A stretch of DNA of 64,000 nucleotides from Shewanella sp. ANA-3 (GTDB lineage Bacteria; Pseudomonadota; Gammaproteobacteria; Enterobacterales; Shewanellaceae). The stretch covers positions 310,001 to 374,000 of the forward strand of contig NC_008577.1 in the NCBI RefSeq assembly GCF_000203935.1. Direction: 5' to 3'. Position 1 is the first letter of the stretch; every line of letters starts with the position of its first letter. A program made the position numbers and the translations under genes. Shown piece by piece: positions 8,683-16,916 of this stretch. A model generated the notes under the pieces. It saw nothing but the letters and a program-made list of their open reading frames with translations. It did not search any database and had not been told where the DNA came from.

Positions 8683-10854
8683 TTAGAATGCCACTGTATA
8701 GCCGATAGTCGCAGTGCGGCCCATGCCTTTGAAATAACGATCATTTGTACCCATGGTTTGTGAGTAGTAGTTGAAATAATCCTTATTAAACAGGTTTTGC
8801 ACGCCTAAGGTTAAGGTGCCAGTGTAGAGCGGCATAGAGAATGACGCATCGACAGTCGTGTAGCCATCAAACTCGGCATATTTCTCGCCTGTGGCATCTT
8901 CGAAGTCACGGTCCATAAAGTAGTTTGCCTGTACGCGCGTCGACATCTCGTTATCGAAATTATGGGTCCAGAACAGGTTGATACGATTTGGTGAAATATT
9001 GGCACCATCGAGATCGGTATCTGTTTTGTTGTCATCATTCGAATCGTATTCACCGCGCTGGATCGCCAGATTCATGCCCAGATCATCGTTGCTGGTCAGG
9101 TAAGCTGTAATATTGGCTTCGATACCATCAATCACGCTCTTCTCACGTTTAACGTCGTAGAAGCCATCGCTGTTTAAGGCTAAACGGGCGCCATAATCCG
9201 TGGCTGAGCGGTAGTACGAAATCTTAGCGCTTAAGTATTCACCTTGGTAATCGGCGCCAAACTCCACGTTATCCGTCACAATAGGTGCAAGAGATAGGGA
9301 GTCGCTGATGCTGGGGTTCGCTCCAGGGAAGCTGTTACCGTCGCGCAGAATACGGCCGATATCAGGCATACCAAAGCCTTGGTTATAGCTAGTGTAAACG
9401 CGGATATCTGGAGTGATCTTGTAGGAGATACCTATGTTGAATAGGGTTTCGTCGAAACTCGCTTCGCCCCCTTCGATTTGTTTATTTCCCGCGCCATAGA
9501 GCGTCTTGTAGTCATCGACATTGAGCTTAGCGTGCTCGTAGCGTACGCCAGTCGATAGGGTAAGATCGGTAATTAAATCATAATCTAACTGCAAATAAGG
9601 CGCGAAGTTGTCATAGGTGCTTTCAGGCACCCACGATAAACCCGTCTGCACTAAAGCCTGCTCAGTGGTATCGCGGAATAGGTCGATACCATAGGCGGCA
9701 TCGATACCCGTATCGGCAATATTTTTCGCAATTAACGAGGTCTTTAAGCCCCATTTGACCGAAGAGTTGCGCGATTGCTCATAGTACCAGCTCTCGCCTT
9801 TAGGGCCTTCGCATTGCACTAAGTTACTGTTGTTTGCCAATGCAGGATCGTAGAAGGTCTTGTTACAGCCACCGCCATACACTGCCTCGAAGTCCTGATT
9901 GAATAGCTGGACACTCAGCTGTTGGCCGGCAATGTTCTCGTGGGTGTAAGTGAGGCTAGTCGTCGTGACTTGGTTGTTCGCCGCTTCCCAAGGTTGTTTT
10001 TCTTCGATTGCGCCCGTGGGCTTGCCAGTGGTGATATCGCCTTTCACAGGCATCCAATCGCCATTGTTCTCCATGTTGTAATGGTTAACCATCAACTCTA
10101 AGCGCGATTCGGCAAAGTTGTGGCCGAGTTTGATAAAGAAGTCCTTGCTCTGGCTGTCCATGGACTCGCCTTGCGTTGTGTCCACACCAATCACATCGTG
10201 ATTTGCATCGTAGTACACGCCGTTATTGCGATAGCTCACCGAACCCAACATATCGATCAGATCGGATTCGCCCGAAAACGCATAGCTGGCACCAAAACTC
10301 ACACCGTTAGATTTGAGCGAATCGGGCACCGTGGCATCAAAGCTAACCACGTGCTGGTTATCACCCGTTGGTTTTTTGGTGATGTAGTTGATGATGCCGC
10401 CCTGCGCGCCTAAGCCGTGCATCGCATTGGCGCCGTGGATAATTTCAATACGCTCGATCATCGCGGGGTCGATAGTTTGTCCCGAACGGCCACCACTACG
10501 CAGTGGGTTGGATTGGGGGACACCATCGATCATGATTAATGGCGGACGGCCACGCAGGGTTTCGCCCGTGTTGCTCATCTTCTGACGGCTGGGTGAAAAG
10601 CTAGGTGCTAAGTTACCGATAATAGTCGACAAATCTTTAGTGGTACGGAACTGCTCTTCGAGTTGCACGCGGTCGATAATAGTCACTGTATTGGGGATCG
10701 AGCTTGGCGATTTATCCATGCGGCTCGCGGTGACAGTGATCTTTTCGATGTCTTTATTCTTATTCGTTCCCGTATCAGGGGTTTCTTGAGCGACGGCAGA
10801 CTGGGTGAGGGCCGCAAATACGGCGAGGGCAACAAACGAGGTTTTGAACGTCAT
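8683..10854 (-). CDS. TonB-dependent outer-membrane iron/siderophore receptor
   Basis: A 723-residue TonB-dependent receptor, start supported by AGGAAG five bases upstream. Residues 1-22 form a signal peptide (AALTQSAVAQE). The TonB-box-like segment DIEKITVTASRMDKSP and the plug (ITVTASR, IDGVPQSNPLRSGGRSGQTID, IERIEIIHGANAMHGLGAQGGIINYITKKP) follow. The barrel ends in Phe (IGYTVAF). It resembles the FepA/IrgA catecholate type, but the ligand is not readable. A Fur-box-like sequence about 75 bases upstream predicts iron repression. Confidence 0.9.
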   Translation of the reverse strand: MTFKTSFVALAVFAALTQSAVAQETPDTGTNKNKDIEKITVTASRMDKSPSSIPNTVTIIDRVQLEEQFRTTKDLSTIIGNLAPSFSPSRQKMSNTGETLRGRPPLIMIDGVPQSNPLRSGGRSGQTIDPAMIERIEIIHGANAMHGLGAQGGIINYITKKPTGDNQHVVSFDATVPDSLKSNGVSFGASYAFSGESDLIDMLGSVSYRNNGVYYDANHDVIGVDTTQGESMDSQSKDFFIKLGHNFAESRLELMVNHYNMENNGDWMPVKGDITTGKPTGAIEEKQPWEAANNQVTTTSLTYTHENIAGQQLSVQLFNQDFEAVYGGGCNKTFYDPALANNSNLVQCEGPKGESWYYEQSRNSSVKWGLKTSLIAKNIADTGIDAAYGIDLFRDTTEQALVQTGLSWVPESTYDNFAPYLQLDYDLITDLTLSTGVRYEHAKLNVDDYKTLYGAGNKQIEGGEASFDETLFNIGISYKITPDIRVYTSYNQGFGMPDIGRILRDGNSFPGANPSISDSLSLAPIVTDNVEFGADYQGEYLSAKISYYRSATDYGARLALNSDGFYDVKREKSVIDGIEANITAYLTSNDDLGMNLAIQRGEYDSNDDNKTDTDLDGANISPNRINLFWTHNFDNEMSTRVQANYFMDRDFEDATGEKYAEFDGYTTVDASFSMPLYTGTLTLGVQNLFNKDYFNYYSQTMGTNDRYFKGMGRTATIGYTVAF

Positions 10855-10929
10855 ATAACTTCCTGCTAAGGGCGAGTGAATTTGCTACACCGATATCCTT
10901 GGCATCAGACTATTCCGTTAAACAACATT

Positions 10930-10948
10930 GCAAATGATAACGATTTTT
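10930..10948. promoter_or_regulatory. Fur-box-like operator upstream of TonB receptor
   Basis: The 19 bases match the classical Fur consensus (GATAATGATAATCATTATC) at 13 of 19 positions by eye, including the core AATGATAA. The site lies about 75 bases upstream of the receptor start, which fits iron-dependent repression. The rest of the 303-base gap up to 11157 holds nothing else I recognise. Confidence 0.65.
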
Positions 10949-11157
10949 ATTGCTGTGGATTTTAAGGAAGTGAATTGGGCTTGTCTAGTCGAGTTGTAAA
11001 TAAAATGCGTGGGAAAAGTGGCAATTTTTAGGAGTTGTGATTCGGCGAACAAATAGGTGCATTTAGATTGAGGGTTTGTTTGTAGGCTGAGCCCCCGATT
11101 TGTTGCCGCGTCGAAGGAAGCTTATAATGGCGACCTTTTTCTCGCCTTGGTGCCCAT

Positions 11158-11349
11158 ATGAACCGCAAAAAGAAGATTAACGAAACGCTTAAACAGAAGG
11201 CGAAAAAAGCCAATGCTAAGTTGCATAGCAGCAATAAGCCTAAATATGTTTCTAAAGCCGAGCGTGCAGCACAGGCCATCGCGGCAGAAACCGAGATGAC
11301 ACAACCCATTGAACAATCCACAGAGCTCGTCGCTAACGAGAATGCTTAA
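11158..11349 (+). CDS. DUF2986-family small basic protein
   Basis: A 63-residue protein that is very rich in lysine at the N-terminus (MNRKKKINETLKQKAKKANAKL) and then has SNKPKYVSKAERA, the DUF2986 pattern I recall from Shewanella and Vibrio relatives. The tail is acidic and low in complexity. Function is unknown. There is no strong ribosome binding site, but no better start is available. It converges with the M23 lipoprotein gene, leaving only 12 bases between stops. Confidence 0.75.
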   Translation: MNRKKKINETLKQKAKKANAKLHSSNKPKYVSKAERAAQAIAAETEMTQPIEQSTELVANENA

Positions 11350-11361
11350 CCGACCAACCCT

Positions 11362-11874
11362 CTACTTAGGGTCTAAATAGTCGATTGGATTTAAGTAAAA
11401 CGCCTTCTTATATCCTTGGGTGGAAGTGTCTATCAGCCAAGGTCTAGGCAATAGGCTGACAATGGAATAGTGCAAATGGGGTGGTTTGCCTTGGGCGTTC
11501 CCCGTGGTGCCGACGGTGCCGAGCACATCCCCGCGCCCAGCAAATAAACCTGCCGATGTGTTAATGCTATCGAGGTGGGCAAAATAGTGGATTTGCCATT
11601 TCGGGCCGAGTCCCACGATCACTTTGCCACCTTTAAAAAACTCCCCTTTATACAGCAGTAACAGTGGCGTTGGCGCGATTACGGGCGTATTGGCTGCGGC
11701 AAAAATATCAATGCCTTTGTGGGTGCCTGAGCTGCCCCAGGGTTCATACCAAAAGGTTTGGCTATTCCAGTCTTTATTGCTAGCGCCTTTGACTGGGATG
11801 ACGGGCTGTTCTGGCACTAAACATCCTGCGAGGATAAAAAGTGCGATAACAAGAGTAATGAATTTGAGCTTCAT
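11362..11874 (-). CDS. M23-family peptidase-like lipoprotein
   Basis: A 170-residue protein with a lipoprotein signal (FILAGC, Cys18), so it should be anchored in an envelope membrane. The M23 (lysostaphin/LytM) metal-site motifs are present: HKGIDIFA (HxxxD) at about residue 52, HYFAHL, and PHLHYSI (HxH) at about residue 135. Such enzymes cut peptidoglycan cross-bridges or act as LytM regulators. GAGGTC lies five bases before the start. It is the last of three minus-strand genes with the CHAP protein and an unknown protein. Confidence 0.85.
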   Translation of the reverse strand: MKLKFITLVIALFILAGCLVPEQPVIPVKGASNKDWNSQTFWYEPWGSSGTHKGIDIFAAANTPVIAPTPLLLLYKGEFFKGGKVIVGLGPKWQIHYFAHLDSINTSAGLFAGRGDVLGTVGTTGNAQGKPPHLHYSIVSLLPRPWLIDTSTQGYKKAFYLNPIDYLDPK

Positions 11875-11895
11875 TTTGACCTCGGTATAACGCTG

Positions 11896-12477
11896 TTAGT
11901 GAAACTCACTGAATTCATGCCAATTAGCGGGATACTGGCTGCGCTCGGCCTCACTGATTGATAACCAGTAAGGTCGCCAAAACGTATCACACCAAAACTC
12001 AATATTGCCCTGCAGACTACCGAGCGTATCAGGATCGACCTCGGGAAAGCTTTCCCACGGTGCAGGTGGCGCGGCCTTAAAGGCGATTAGCCGTTGCAGC
12101 AGCGCGATATCATTGCTGATCAGTAGCACGCAGATCCCCGCAAAATCAGCATATTGATGTAGAAATACCTTAGTTGGTCTATCGGCGTGATGTAAAACAC
12201 CATTGAATACTGTATCTAGACTCACTCCTTCATCAAATCCTGTGTCGCTGAGCAAGGCATCGAGTCGTTGTTTATCTTGCTTGTTCAACAAACAATGAAC
12301 TTGATAGGCGGCTAAGTCTGGCCGCATTGCAGGGGTGACGATGGGATAAACTTGCTGGCTGGGCAAAGACAGGCTTGGCGCTAGTGCTTCGCTAAAAATT
12401 GCTTGAAGATCCGTAGTCTGTGAGTCCGTATTTGCCTTAGGGCCAAGGTGTCGTTTTAGCCAGTCGAGTAGTCTCAT
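11896..12477 (-). CDS. Unknown protein between CHAP and M23 genes
   Basis: A 193-residue protein of no family I recognise. It starts MRLLDWLKRHLG, has no signal peptide or membrane helix, and is moderately acidic with many Trp and Pro toward the C-terminus (PPAPWESFPEVDPD, FWRPYWLSISEAER). The ATG at 12477 is preferred because AGAGG lies seven bases upstream. An alternative GTG at 12498 overlaps the stop of the CHAP gene by four bases. The tight spacing with the flanking hydrolase-like genes suggests a shared function. An immunity- or adaptor-like role is only a guess. Confidence 0.7.
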   Translation of the reverse strand: MRLLDWLKRHLGPKANTDSQTTDLQAIFSEALAPSLSLPSQQVYPIVTPAMRPDLAAYQVHCLLNKQDKQRLDALLSDTGFDEGVSLDTVFNGVLHHADRPTKVFLHQYADFAGICVLLISNDIALLQRLIAFKAAPPAPWESFPEVDPDTLGSLQGNIEFWCDTFWRPYWLSISEAERSQYPANWHEFSEFH

Positions 12478-12494
12478 TTTTACCTCTACGACAT

Positions 12495-13184
12495 TCACAG
12501 TTTAAGGAGAATAGCTTGTTGGTTAACTTGGATATTTGGCTCCACATTATCCTCAGCACTTCCCTTCATCATCGTGACAGCTGGAGCTTCCCAGCGTAAC
12601 CAGCCCTTAGTGCGAGGGGCATCGATATACCACAGGCCTTCACGTTGCACTAAGGGAAAAACCTCCCGTGACGGTGCAAAAGGGCCGGGATTTTGCTGGG
12701 CAATTTCGATACTGGTTTCTGTGACGTTGGCGATAATGGCGACATGGCCGTAGGGATTAAACACCCATGGCGCGAATACCAGTAAATCATCAGCCATCGG
12801 CTTGCTTTGGCTGCCATTGGTATATTGCCGTAGGGCGCGTTTTTCATTCCAGCTCGCATCGGGCAAAAGGTCATTGAAGAAGTCTTTGGCGTGACCGAAA
12901 CTGTCGGGCATTTTGTGCTGATAACGCAGGTAAAAGTAACGTTTAACGAACTCTACGCATTGGTATTTGATACCCAGATTATAGCCGTCGAGGGAGAGGT
13001 TGCGCCCCTCGTTAGTGTTGACGCCGCCGTTATAATAAATCTCGACGCCATTGAGTGAGTCGAGCACATCACTCACTTGATAGTCCGTATTTAAGTTATA
13101 ACGAGTCAGCCCGTGGTAGCCGAGATAACCAAGACCGCAGACTAGGCTTACTGTGAGTAGCAATAAACGAAAACCTTTGACCAT
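12495..13184 (-). CDS. CHAP-domain amidase-like protein with N-terminal signal/anchor
   Basis: A 229-residue protein. Residues 5-23 are a hydrophobic signal or anchor. The CHAP core follows, with the catalytic-type Cys in YQCVEFVKRYF (about residue 77) and His in YGHVAIIANV (about residue 147), then EIAQQNPGPF. It resembles the amidase half of glutathionylspermidine synthetase/amidase and peptidoglycan amidases. CHAP enzymes cut amide bonds in peptidoglycan or gamma-glutamyl/spermidine conjugates, and the N-terminus points to periplasmic location. It heads the three-gene minus-strand group. Confidence 0.82.
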   Translation of the reverse strand: MVKGFRLLLLTVSLVCGLGYLGYHGLTRYNLNTDYQVSDVLDSLNGVEIYYNGGVNTNEGRNLSLDGYNLGIKYQCVEFVKRYFYLRYQHKMPDSFGHAKDFFNDLLPDASWNEKRALRQYTNGSQSKPMADDLLVFAPWVFNPYGHVAIIANVTETSIEIAQQNPGPFAPSREVFPLVQREGLWYIDAPRTKGWLRWEAPAVTMMKGSAEDNVEPNIQVNQQAILLKL

Positions 13185-13373
13185 CTTTAGTACGACATTC
13201 TCAAAAGATAAATTGATTCAGCAGGATACAAGGTCGGATTGTATGCTGTTGTCGCTAAAAACGTCTAGGCGTACTGGCGGTTTGCCAGGAGCTTAATACT
13301 TTCGTTGGGCTATTGGTGGGGAGATCCTTAGCGGCGCAATGGTTAAGTGCCGCTAAGGAGGCATCGGCTATGA

Positions 13374-14492
13374 TTATTTGTTGGAGGCAAGTTTGACTGG
13401 AACCACTTCAAACTCGGGCCTGTCTTTGGGTAAGTATGACTTCCACCACCCTTGATTGAGCGCTGGGCTGTGGGCTAACTCATTGAGATTAATCCCTTGA
13501 CCAAACTCAGGGGTCAGCAGAGGAACGGCATAGGCCTTCGCCGCTGCGGCGATCCGCTCTAAGGGTTCATACCAACTGTGCAGCGCTAGGTCGAAACTGC
13601 TGTTGTGGATTGGGATAAGGTATTGGCCTTGTAGATCTAAATGCGCCCGCAGCGATTGCTCAGGTTGCATGTGGATATCGGCCCACATCTCATCGTAGGC
13701 GCCAGTTTCGACTAAGGTGAGGTCGAAGGGGCCCAGTTTATCGCCAATTTTTTTAAAGCCATCAAAATACCCAGAGTCACCACTGAAAAAGATGTTTAAT
13801 TCAGGGGATTGAATCGCCCAAGAGGCCCACAGGGTTTGATTCTTATCCCTAAGCCCACGGCCCGAGAAATGTTGCGCTGGGGTGGCGGTAAAGCGCACTC
13901 CTTGGTGCTCGGTTGCTTGCCACCAGTTGAGGGCGACAATTTTTTCCTTAGGAATACCCCAACCAATAAGATGCTTATCGACGCCCAGTGGCACAATAAA
14001 CTTCTGAGTGCGCGCAGCGAGTGCTAACACGCTCTGCTTGTCTAAGTGATCGTAATGATCGTGGGACAAGATAATCCCAGCGAGTGCCGGAATGTTTTCG
14101 AGCTCAATCGGCAGAGTATGGAAGCGTTTTGGGCCAAACCATTGGCTAGGTGAGGCGCGCTTTGAAAACACAGGATCGGTTAACCAATACTGGCCGTTTA
14201 GCTGTAACAGCACGGTCGAGTGGCTGATTTTATACAGCATAGGTGTGTCATCAGCCGTGGCAGGCAGCCGCATTGACTGAATCGGTAGCGGCTGGTTTGG
14301 ACTCTTGTCGGGAATGCGTTCAGTGACATAACGCCATAAAATGGCTGGTAGATTACCTTCACCACTGTGAGCATTTGGCGCTTCATTACGAAAGCGTTGA
14401 CCCTCCGATGGGCTAGTTTCAATGATATTGGGATCTAAGGTCATAATAACGCTCCCGAGTAGCAGTAGGGCCAAGGTGATTTTGAGTCGCAT
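13374..14492 (-). CDS. Metallo-beta-lactamase-fold hydrolase, UlaG/NAPE-PLD-like
   Basis: A 372-residue protein with an N-terminal hydrophobic segment (TLALLLLGSVIM) and a metallo-hydrolase core: ILSHDHYDHLDK (HxHxDH) near residue 142, TPAQHFSGRG, FSGDSGYF, LVETGAYDEMW and PIHNSSF. The W(T)DPVFSKRASP region is typical of the UlaG/NAPE-phospholipase D-like branch, not of antibiotic-hydrolysing beta-lactamases. It is divergent from a TetR regulator, and a 23-base palindrome lies 17 bases upstream, so TetR control is likely. The substrate is unknown; a phospholipid or a lactone-type molecule is possible. Confidence 0.85.
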   Translation of the reverse strand: MRLKITLALLLLGSVIMTLDPNIIETSPSEGQRFRNEAPNAHSGEGNLPAILWRYVTERIPDKSPNQPLPIQSMRLPATADDTPMLYKISHSTVLLQLNGQYWLTDPVFSKRASPSQWFGPKRFHTLPIELENIPALAGIILSHDHYDHLDKQSVLALAARTQKFIVPLGVDKHLIGWGIPKEKIVALNWWQATEHQGVRFTATPAQHFSGRGLRDKNQTLWASWAIQSPELNIFFSGDSGYFDGFKKIGDKLGPFDLTLVETGAYDEMWADIHMQPEQSLRAHLDLQGQYLIPIHNSSFDLALHSWYEPLERIAAAAKAYAVPLLTPEFGQGINLNELAHSPALNQGWWKSYLPKDRPEFEVVPVKLASNK

Positions 14493-14508
14493 TGTAAACT
14501 TGATAAAA

Positions 14509-14531
14509 GTAAACTACACAGTGTAGTTTAC
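14509..14531. promoter_or_regulatory. Perfect 23-bp palindrome, candidate TetR operator
   Basis: Arms GTAAACTACAC and GTGTAGTTTAC flank a single central A. It lies between the divergent hydrolase and TetR genes, as operators of TetR proteins usually do. Confidence 0.8.
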
Positions 14532-14547
14532 TCAGGGTTGTGCAAAA

Positions 14548-14570
14548 GTAAACTCAATAGTGTAAAATAT
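14548..14570. promoter_or_regulatory. Degenerate second copy of the TetR-type palindrome
   Basis: The same spacing begins with GTAAACT and contains GTGTA in register with the perfect site 39 bases earlier; the outer right arm is degraded. It is probably a weaker operator nearer the TetR gene start. Confidence 0.55.
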
Positions 14571-14597
14571 CGGCAAATATTTTGATGGCGTACCGCA

Positions 14598-15209
14598 ATG
14601 GCAGAAAAAGCAGTGAAACTGACACATTCCCAACTGAAGCGTTTAGCGATCCTCGACGCGTCACAGGAAGAATTTATGGTCAATGGTTTTGCCGGCGCCA
14701 GCATGGATAGAATTGCCCAGCGTGCCAATGTCTCCAAGCGCACCGTTTACAACCATTTCCCCAGCAAAGAAGTGTTATTCGAGGCGACAACAAGTGACCT
14801 GTGGGCACGGACCAAGGAAGCGGCCACCTTGGCATTTAATCCCGAGCAAAGCCTTGAGTCTCAATTGCAACACATCGCGCGCCGCTGCTGGGAGCTGTAT
14901 CAGCAACCGGATTTCCTGCGAGTGGCAAGGGTAGTGATGGCAGAGTTTATTCGGTCACCGGTTCAAGCGACCGAGGCCATGGAACGATTAGCCAAGCAAG
15001 AGGGTGGATTAGAGGCGTGGCTTGCCGGAGCCGTGGCTCATAAGGCGTTGAAAATCGATAATATCCCTCTGGCGGCCACTCAGTTTTGGGGCATGTTTAA
15101 GGCATTCGCCTTTTGGCCTAAATTGTTCCATATGAAAAGTCATGACGAGTACCAACAAGATATTATCGATGCCAATATCCGTATGTTTCTCGCCATGTAT
15201 CGCGCTTAG
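14598..15209 (+). CDS. TetR-family transcriptional regulator
   Basis: A 203-residue regulator. The N-terminal helix-turn-helix is AILDASQEEFMVNGFAGASMDRIAQRANVSKRTVYNHFPSKEVLF (residues 18-62, quoted in parts by family pattern: GxxxxSMDxIAxxAxVSKxTVYNHFxSK). The C-terminal ligand domain is of the AefR-like type. It most likely represses itself and the divergent hydrolase through the palindromes at 14509-14570. The inducer cannot be told. Confidence 0.9.
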   Translation: MAEKAVKLTHSQLKRLAILDASQEEFMVNGFAGASMDRIAQRANVSKRTVYNHFPSKEVLFEATTSDLWARTKEAATLAFNPEQSLESQLQHIARRCWELYQQPDFLRVARVVMAEFIRSPVQATEAMERLAKQEGGLEAWLAGAVAHKALKIDNIPLAATQFWGMFKAFAFWPKLFHMKSHDEYQQDIIDANIRMFLAMYRA

Positions 15210-15230
15210 TTTTTTCTTTCGTATCAATCA

Positions 15231-15264
15231 TAAGGCCGATAATACTTTCACATTATCGGCCTTA
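15231..15264. terminator. Bidirectional hairpin between TetR and dcuB genes
   Basis: A perfect 13-bp inverted repeat (TAAGGCCGATAAT with its complement) around an 8-base loop, between convergent genes. The T tracts are short, so it is a slightly imperfect intrinsic terminator. Confidence 0.75.
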
Positions 15265-15289
15265 TGTGTTTTATCGCTTCAAACCGTGC

Positions 15290-16642
15290 TTACAGTAAGG
15301 TGGTCGCCAGCAGATAACCGACGGTCGACGCCGTACCCACACCGATCAATCCCGGAATAATAAAGCTGTGGTTAATGATGAACTTACCAATTTTGGTGGT
15401 GCCAGTTCGGTCGAAGCCGATGCAGGCCAAATCGCTTGGATAAGTAGGTAGTACAAAGTAACCATAGCTTGCGGGTAAAAAGGCAATCAACAGCTTAGGA
15501 TCAACGCCTAAAGCCAAGCCCATGGGCGCGATAGCCGTGAGCGCCGCCGCTTGGCTGTTGACCAGTTTTGAGATTAAAAACAGCACTAAGGCATAGGTCC
15601 AAGGTTGGTTTTGCACCACATGGGAGAGGTTTTCCTTCAGCACATCCATATGGCTGATAAAGTAAGTATCACTCATCCAAGCCACGCCAAATACCGAGAA
15701 AATCGCCACCATGCCAGCTTTAAACACTGGGCCATTGGCAATTTCTGTGGGTTTGACTTTGCAGCTCATTAAGATAAAAGCCCCAGCGATCAACATCATC
15801 ATCTGGATCACTAAGTTCATCGACAGCGGCGCCAACTTGCCCTTTACCTCAAACACAGGCCGCAGTTCGCTAAAGGAACCGAGTAACACCACGGCGGCGA
15901 TAGCGGTAAAGAAAATCCCCGTTGCCCAATAGGCTTCCTTAGGAAAGGTTTGTTCCAGCAGAGTCTCGCTCTTGTCGTAGATAAATGCCCTTTGTTCGGG
16001 ATCTTTAATTCGCGCCTGAAACTCTTCGTCCTTATCTAGATCTTTACCACGACGCAGGCTCCAGAGTGCCGCCACTAACACGCCGCAAAGGGATGCTGGT
16101 ACGGACACCATTAAAATTTCCAGCATGCTATAGGCATGACCAACGCCGTGCTGCGCCGCCAAAATCGATACCATAGAAACCACTGCGACCGACACCGGAG
16201 AGGCGCAAATCGCCATTTGCGAGGCGACCGAGGCCACGGCCATCGGGCGTTCTGGACGAATATTTTTCTTCAGGGCGATGTCGGAGATGATCGGGAACAT
16301 GGTGTAAACCACGTGGCCAGTTCCGCATAAGAAGGTTAAGGTCCAAGTGGTTAGCGGCGCCAGAATGGTGATGTATTGTGGGTGGCGGCGCAGTAAACGC
16401 TCGGCAAACTGCATCATCACATTTAAACCGCCTGCGGTTTGCAGTACTGAGGCGCAGCCGATCACCGCAAGAATGGTGAGCATCACTTGTACTGGCGGTT
16501 GTCCGGGGGCGAGACCAAACACAAATGTCAGTAAAAATAAGCCAATACCACTTATCAACCCGAGCCCCATACCACCGTAACGGGTACCGAGCAGTAAACA
16601 GCCGAGTACGACAATAAACTCCATTAAAATCATTTGATTCAC
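15290..16642 (-). CDS. dcuB: Anaerobic C4-dicarboxylate carrier, DcuB type
   Basis: A 450-residue polytopic inner-membrane protein with about ten to twelve hydrophobic segments. It follows the DcuA/DcuB family closely: FLCGTGHVVYTMFPII, NIRPERPMAVASVASQM, ASPVSVAVVSMV, RRGKDLDKDEEF, VNSQAAALTAIAPMGLALGVDP, LPTYPSDLACIGFDRTGTTKIGKF. The family exchanges fumarate for succinate in anaerobic fumarate respiration. The DcuB assignment over DcuA comes from remembered sequence likeness. No FNR site is obvious upstream. Confidence 0.87.
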   Translation of the reverse strand: MNQMILMEFIVVLGCLLLGTRYGGMGLGLISGIGLFLLTFVFGLAPGQPPVQVMLTILAVIGCASVLQTAGGLNVMMQFAERLLRRHPQYITILAPLTTWTLTFLCGTGHVVYTMFPIISDIALKKNIRPERPMAVASVASQMAICASPVSVAVVSMVSILAAQHGVGHAYSMLEILMVSVPASLCGVLVAALWSLRRGKDLDKDEEFQARIKDPEQRAFIYDKSETLLEQTFPKEAYWATGIFFTAIAAVVLLGSFSELRPVFEVKGKLAPLSMNLVIQMMMLIAGAFILMSCKVKPTEIANGPVFKAGMVAIFSVFGVAWMSDTYFISHMDVLKENLSHVVQNQPWTYALVLFLISKLVNSQAAALTAIAPMGLALGVDPKLLIAFLPASYGYFVLPTYPSDLACIGFDRTGTTKIGKFIINHSFIIPGLIGVGTASTVGYLLATTLL

Positions 16643-16721
16643 CCCTGCGGAACCTGCCGCGCGATTTGCATTAGAACTAGCTGTATTTGGCGCTATTGTG
16701 CGAGGGGAATGGATTTGAGAA

Positions 16722-16737
16722 CTTGCGCTGGCGCAAG
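16722..16737. promoter_or_regulatory. Palindrome CTTGCGC-TG-GCGCAAG upstream of PrnB-like gene
   Basis: Perfect 7-base arms around TG in the divergent dcuB/PrnB-like intergenic region, preceded by TTGAGAA. It may be an operator for one or both genes; the protein is unknown. Confidence 0.45.
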
Positions 16738-16778
16738 GTGTAAATAAAAAGTGGCATTGGATTTTTCATAAATTTGAG

Positions 16779-16788
16779 CTAGCGCTAG
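16779..16788. promoter_or_regulatory. Palindrome CTAGCGCTAG upstream of PrnB-like gene
   Basis: A perfect 10-base palindrome preceded by TTTGAG, resembling the core of the site 57 bases upstream. Candidate second operator. Confidence 0.4.
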
Positions 16789-16916
16789 AAACGCGCGAGC
16801 AGAAGTTGCATTCTTGTTAACTCGGATACGCTAAAGACGCCAGTCGCCAAGTAAAAACGCGTCTATCAGTACTTGCTCTGGTAAAAATAACCATAACAAT
16901 TTCCAAGGATGTCCAA

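Noticed and set aside
13374-14492. Metallo-hydrolase as an antibiotic beta-lactamase
   Set aside because: Size (372) and the UlaG/NAPE-PLD-like pattern differ from true beta-lactamases.
14509-14570. Palindromes as a transposon end or integration site
   Set aside because: They lie exactly between TetR and its divergent gene, and there is no transposase or target duplication; operator is the simpler reading.
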